A model generated the notes under the pieces. That model saw only the letters and a program-made list of their open reading frames with translations. It did not search any database and was not told the DNA's origin. A DNA stretch of 10,004 bases, taken from contig JADGJH010001440.1 of assembly GCA_027596945.1 (NCBI GenBank), positions 1-10,004 on the forward strand, read 5' to 3'. Source of the stretch: Physocladia obscura. Its lineage: Eukaryota > Chytridiomycota > Chytridiomycetes > Chytridiales > Chytriomycetaceae. The position numbers and the translations under genes are program-made. Of the stretch, positions 9,020 to 10,004 are shown one piece after another (the stretch's first letter is position 1; each line of letters opens with the position of its first letter).

Positions 9020-9545
9020 GTTTTCTTAGTGTCCTAAATCTGCCACAAAGTCTGCCTTTTCATTTCCTTGGTCTTCAGAGTGCCTTTTGACTTTTGTGAG
9101 TATTGCTGGGAGCCCAAGCCTGCTCCTTGCTATTTCACAAGTTACTGCTGTATCATAAGCTCCTCAGTTTTCCACAGGTCTCTTGGTTTCATATTCCACT
9201 TTTGTTTTTGTAGCTTTTTGTACTCATTTATTACATTGGCATTGTCAATAAAGATTTCTGTTTCTCCTCCTATGAGAAGTGCTAATTGGGCAGCAATTTT
9301 TTCTGCTTTTGTTGATGAAGTCTATCCATTTGTTTTGAAACTTATGATTTTCCTTTGTTTTGTCCCTCTGTGATTACTACATGTTCAGTCAGGCTTAGAT
9401 GTGTGCCATCTTTGGTGATGCATGAACCATCACTACATATTTAATCTTGTTCTGAGCCATTTGTGTTGTTTGTCCCTATTATTGTGAGAATTTCTTCTGG
9501 TGCATTAATGAAAATTTCAGCACATTTTCTACCCTCCTCTCTCAT
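9020..9545 (-). pseudogene. RNase H domain remnant of the retroelement
   Basis: The domain would remove template RNA during reverse transcription. In order on the minus strand: ICSDGSCITKDGTHLS with the first catalytic Asp at 9431-9429; STKAEKIAAQLALLIGG with the catalytic Glu at 9303-9301; IFIDNANVINEYKK with the second Asp at 9246-9244; and KRHSEDQGNEKADFVADLG with the last Asp at 9052-9050. All four acidic residues of the RNase H active site are kept. They lie in three different reading frames, however, and stop codons follow IQQ (frame 2) and DLGH (frame 3) and precede ICSDGS. The copy is therefore inactive. The sequence just upstream (EEGRKCAEIFINAPEE) stays in frame with SDGS apart from one stop. 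Confidence 0.72.
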
Positions 9546-9720
9546 TTCTTCTGTTGTGCCTTCAACCTCCTTGTGCACAGGAGTTGAAGTCTATCAGTGA
9601 TGGTTTTATTACTTGATAGTCTTCTTCCATGTCCATGACTGCATTGTTTCCTGGTTCTATGCTGTGTTCTGGTTATTTTCTTTAAACTGCTCAACTGCTC
9701 CTTTTTTTTTTTTTTAATTG

Positions 9721-10004
9721 GTCTGAGAATTTCATATATTCTTTTTTGTACTGTGTTGTATTTTGATTCTTTTGTTTTGCCTTGTTTGATCCTCATTTTT
9801 CCAAGTAGTGGTTATTCTGTATACAATGTACTCTCCATCTAAATAAAGACAACCCAAACTCACAAGATGTTCTATTGATGGTTGGCACTCCAGTTATTTC
9901 AAATAGAAACTACAAGAAGCTTGGACTTGTTGTTGAAATGTGCTGACTTGTGGCTCAGTCAATACTTTTCAACATAAAAGTGAAATGTCCAACTTGAACA
10001 CATC
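9721..10004 (-). other. Right edge, possible further retroelement sequence
   Basis: The minus strand has short coding-like stretches (for example LVSLGCLYLDGEYIVYRI around 9870-9815) interrupted by stops, and no CpG. Position and composition fit a continuation of the decayed element, but no reverse transcriptase motif is visible, so this is only suggested. A run of 14 T (9702-9715) lies just to the left. Confidence 0.3.

Larger units (their letters stand above)
8060..9720 (-). mobile_element. Decayed LINE-like non-LTR retrotransposon, 3' part, minus strand
   Basis: Reading the minus strand from right to left gives an RNase H region (about 9545-9020) followed by a C-terminal domain with a zinc-type cysteine motif (8792-8127). 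This is the order found in RNase H-bearing LINE elements. The reading frame changes at least three times and stop codons interrupt it, so the copy cannot make a full protein. The order and sentence-like motifs (SDGS, then a tail of the form HNRLST..NKP.LY....C..C) resemble elements I recall as abundant in Rhizophagus-type fungi. The reverse transcriptase domain proper would lie further right and is not clearly visible. Weak coding-like traces reach at least 9660, so the element may continue past the window. No target-site duplication or tail could be identified and both ends are approximate. Confidence 0.7.

Overview
The window is eukaryotic nuclear DNA: two intron-rich housekeeping genes transcribed away from each other, set in AT-rich, strongly CpG-depleted non-coding DNA, with a decayed non-LTR retrotransposon on the right. 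Introns are very short (43-112 nt). With the style of the retroelement, this suggests a fungus, and a Glomeromycotina-like (arbuscular mycorrhizal) genome is my best guess. That placement rests on recalled family resemblance, not on a search, and is only moderately certain.

Left part. Positions 1-356 hold nothing recognisable except a poly(A) signal for the first gene. Positions 1646 down to 357 (minus strand) encode a complete six-exon NUBP1/Nbp35 P-loop NTPase of the cytosolic iron-sulfur cluster assembly pathway. The reconstructed product is 319 residues, has every exon phase consistent, and carries both cysteine motifs of the family.

Middle. Positions 1647-3997 are a gene-poor intergenic stretch with almost no CpG dinucleotides. 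Positions 3998-6443 (plus strand) encode a complete eleven-exon UBA2, the catalytic subunit of the SUMO-activating enzyme (E1). The reconstructed product is 601 residues and has the ATP-binding fold, two zinc-binding CxxC pairs, the catalytic cysteine, a ubiquitin-fold domain and an acidic tail with probable SUMO-interacting motifs. A poly(A) signal lies just after its stop.

Right part. Positions about 6480-6840 hold no gene. Positions 6842-7186 contain an unexplained minus-strand open frame. Positions about 8060-9720, probably running to the right edge, hold a frameshifted minus-strand LINE-like element with an RNase H region and a C-terminal zinc-motif domain.

The two genes act in separate pathways (iron-sulfur protein maturation and SUMO conjugation). 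Their adjacency looks incidental, since 2.35 kb separates their starts. I see no CRISPR array, tRNA, rRNA or operon, and no convincing new multi-gene system. The points most worth a second look are the extreme CpG contrast between genes and the rest, the loose 5' splice sites, the tandem donor in UBA2, and the unexplained open frame.
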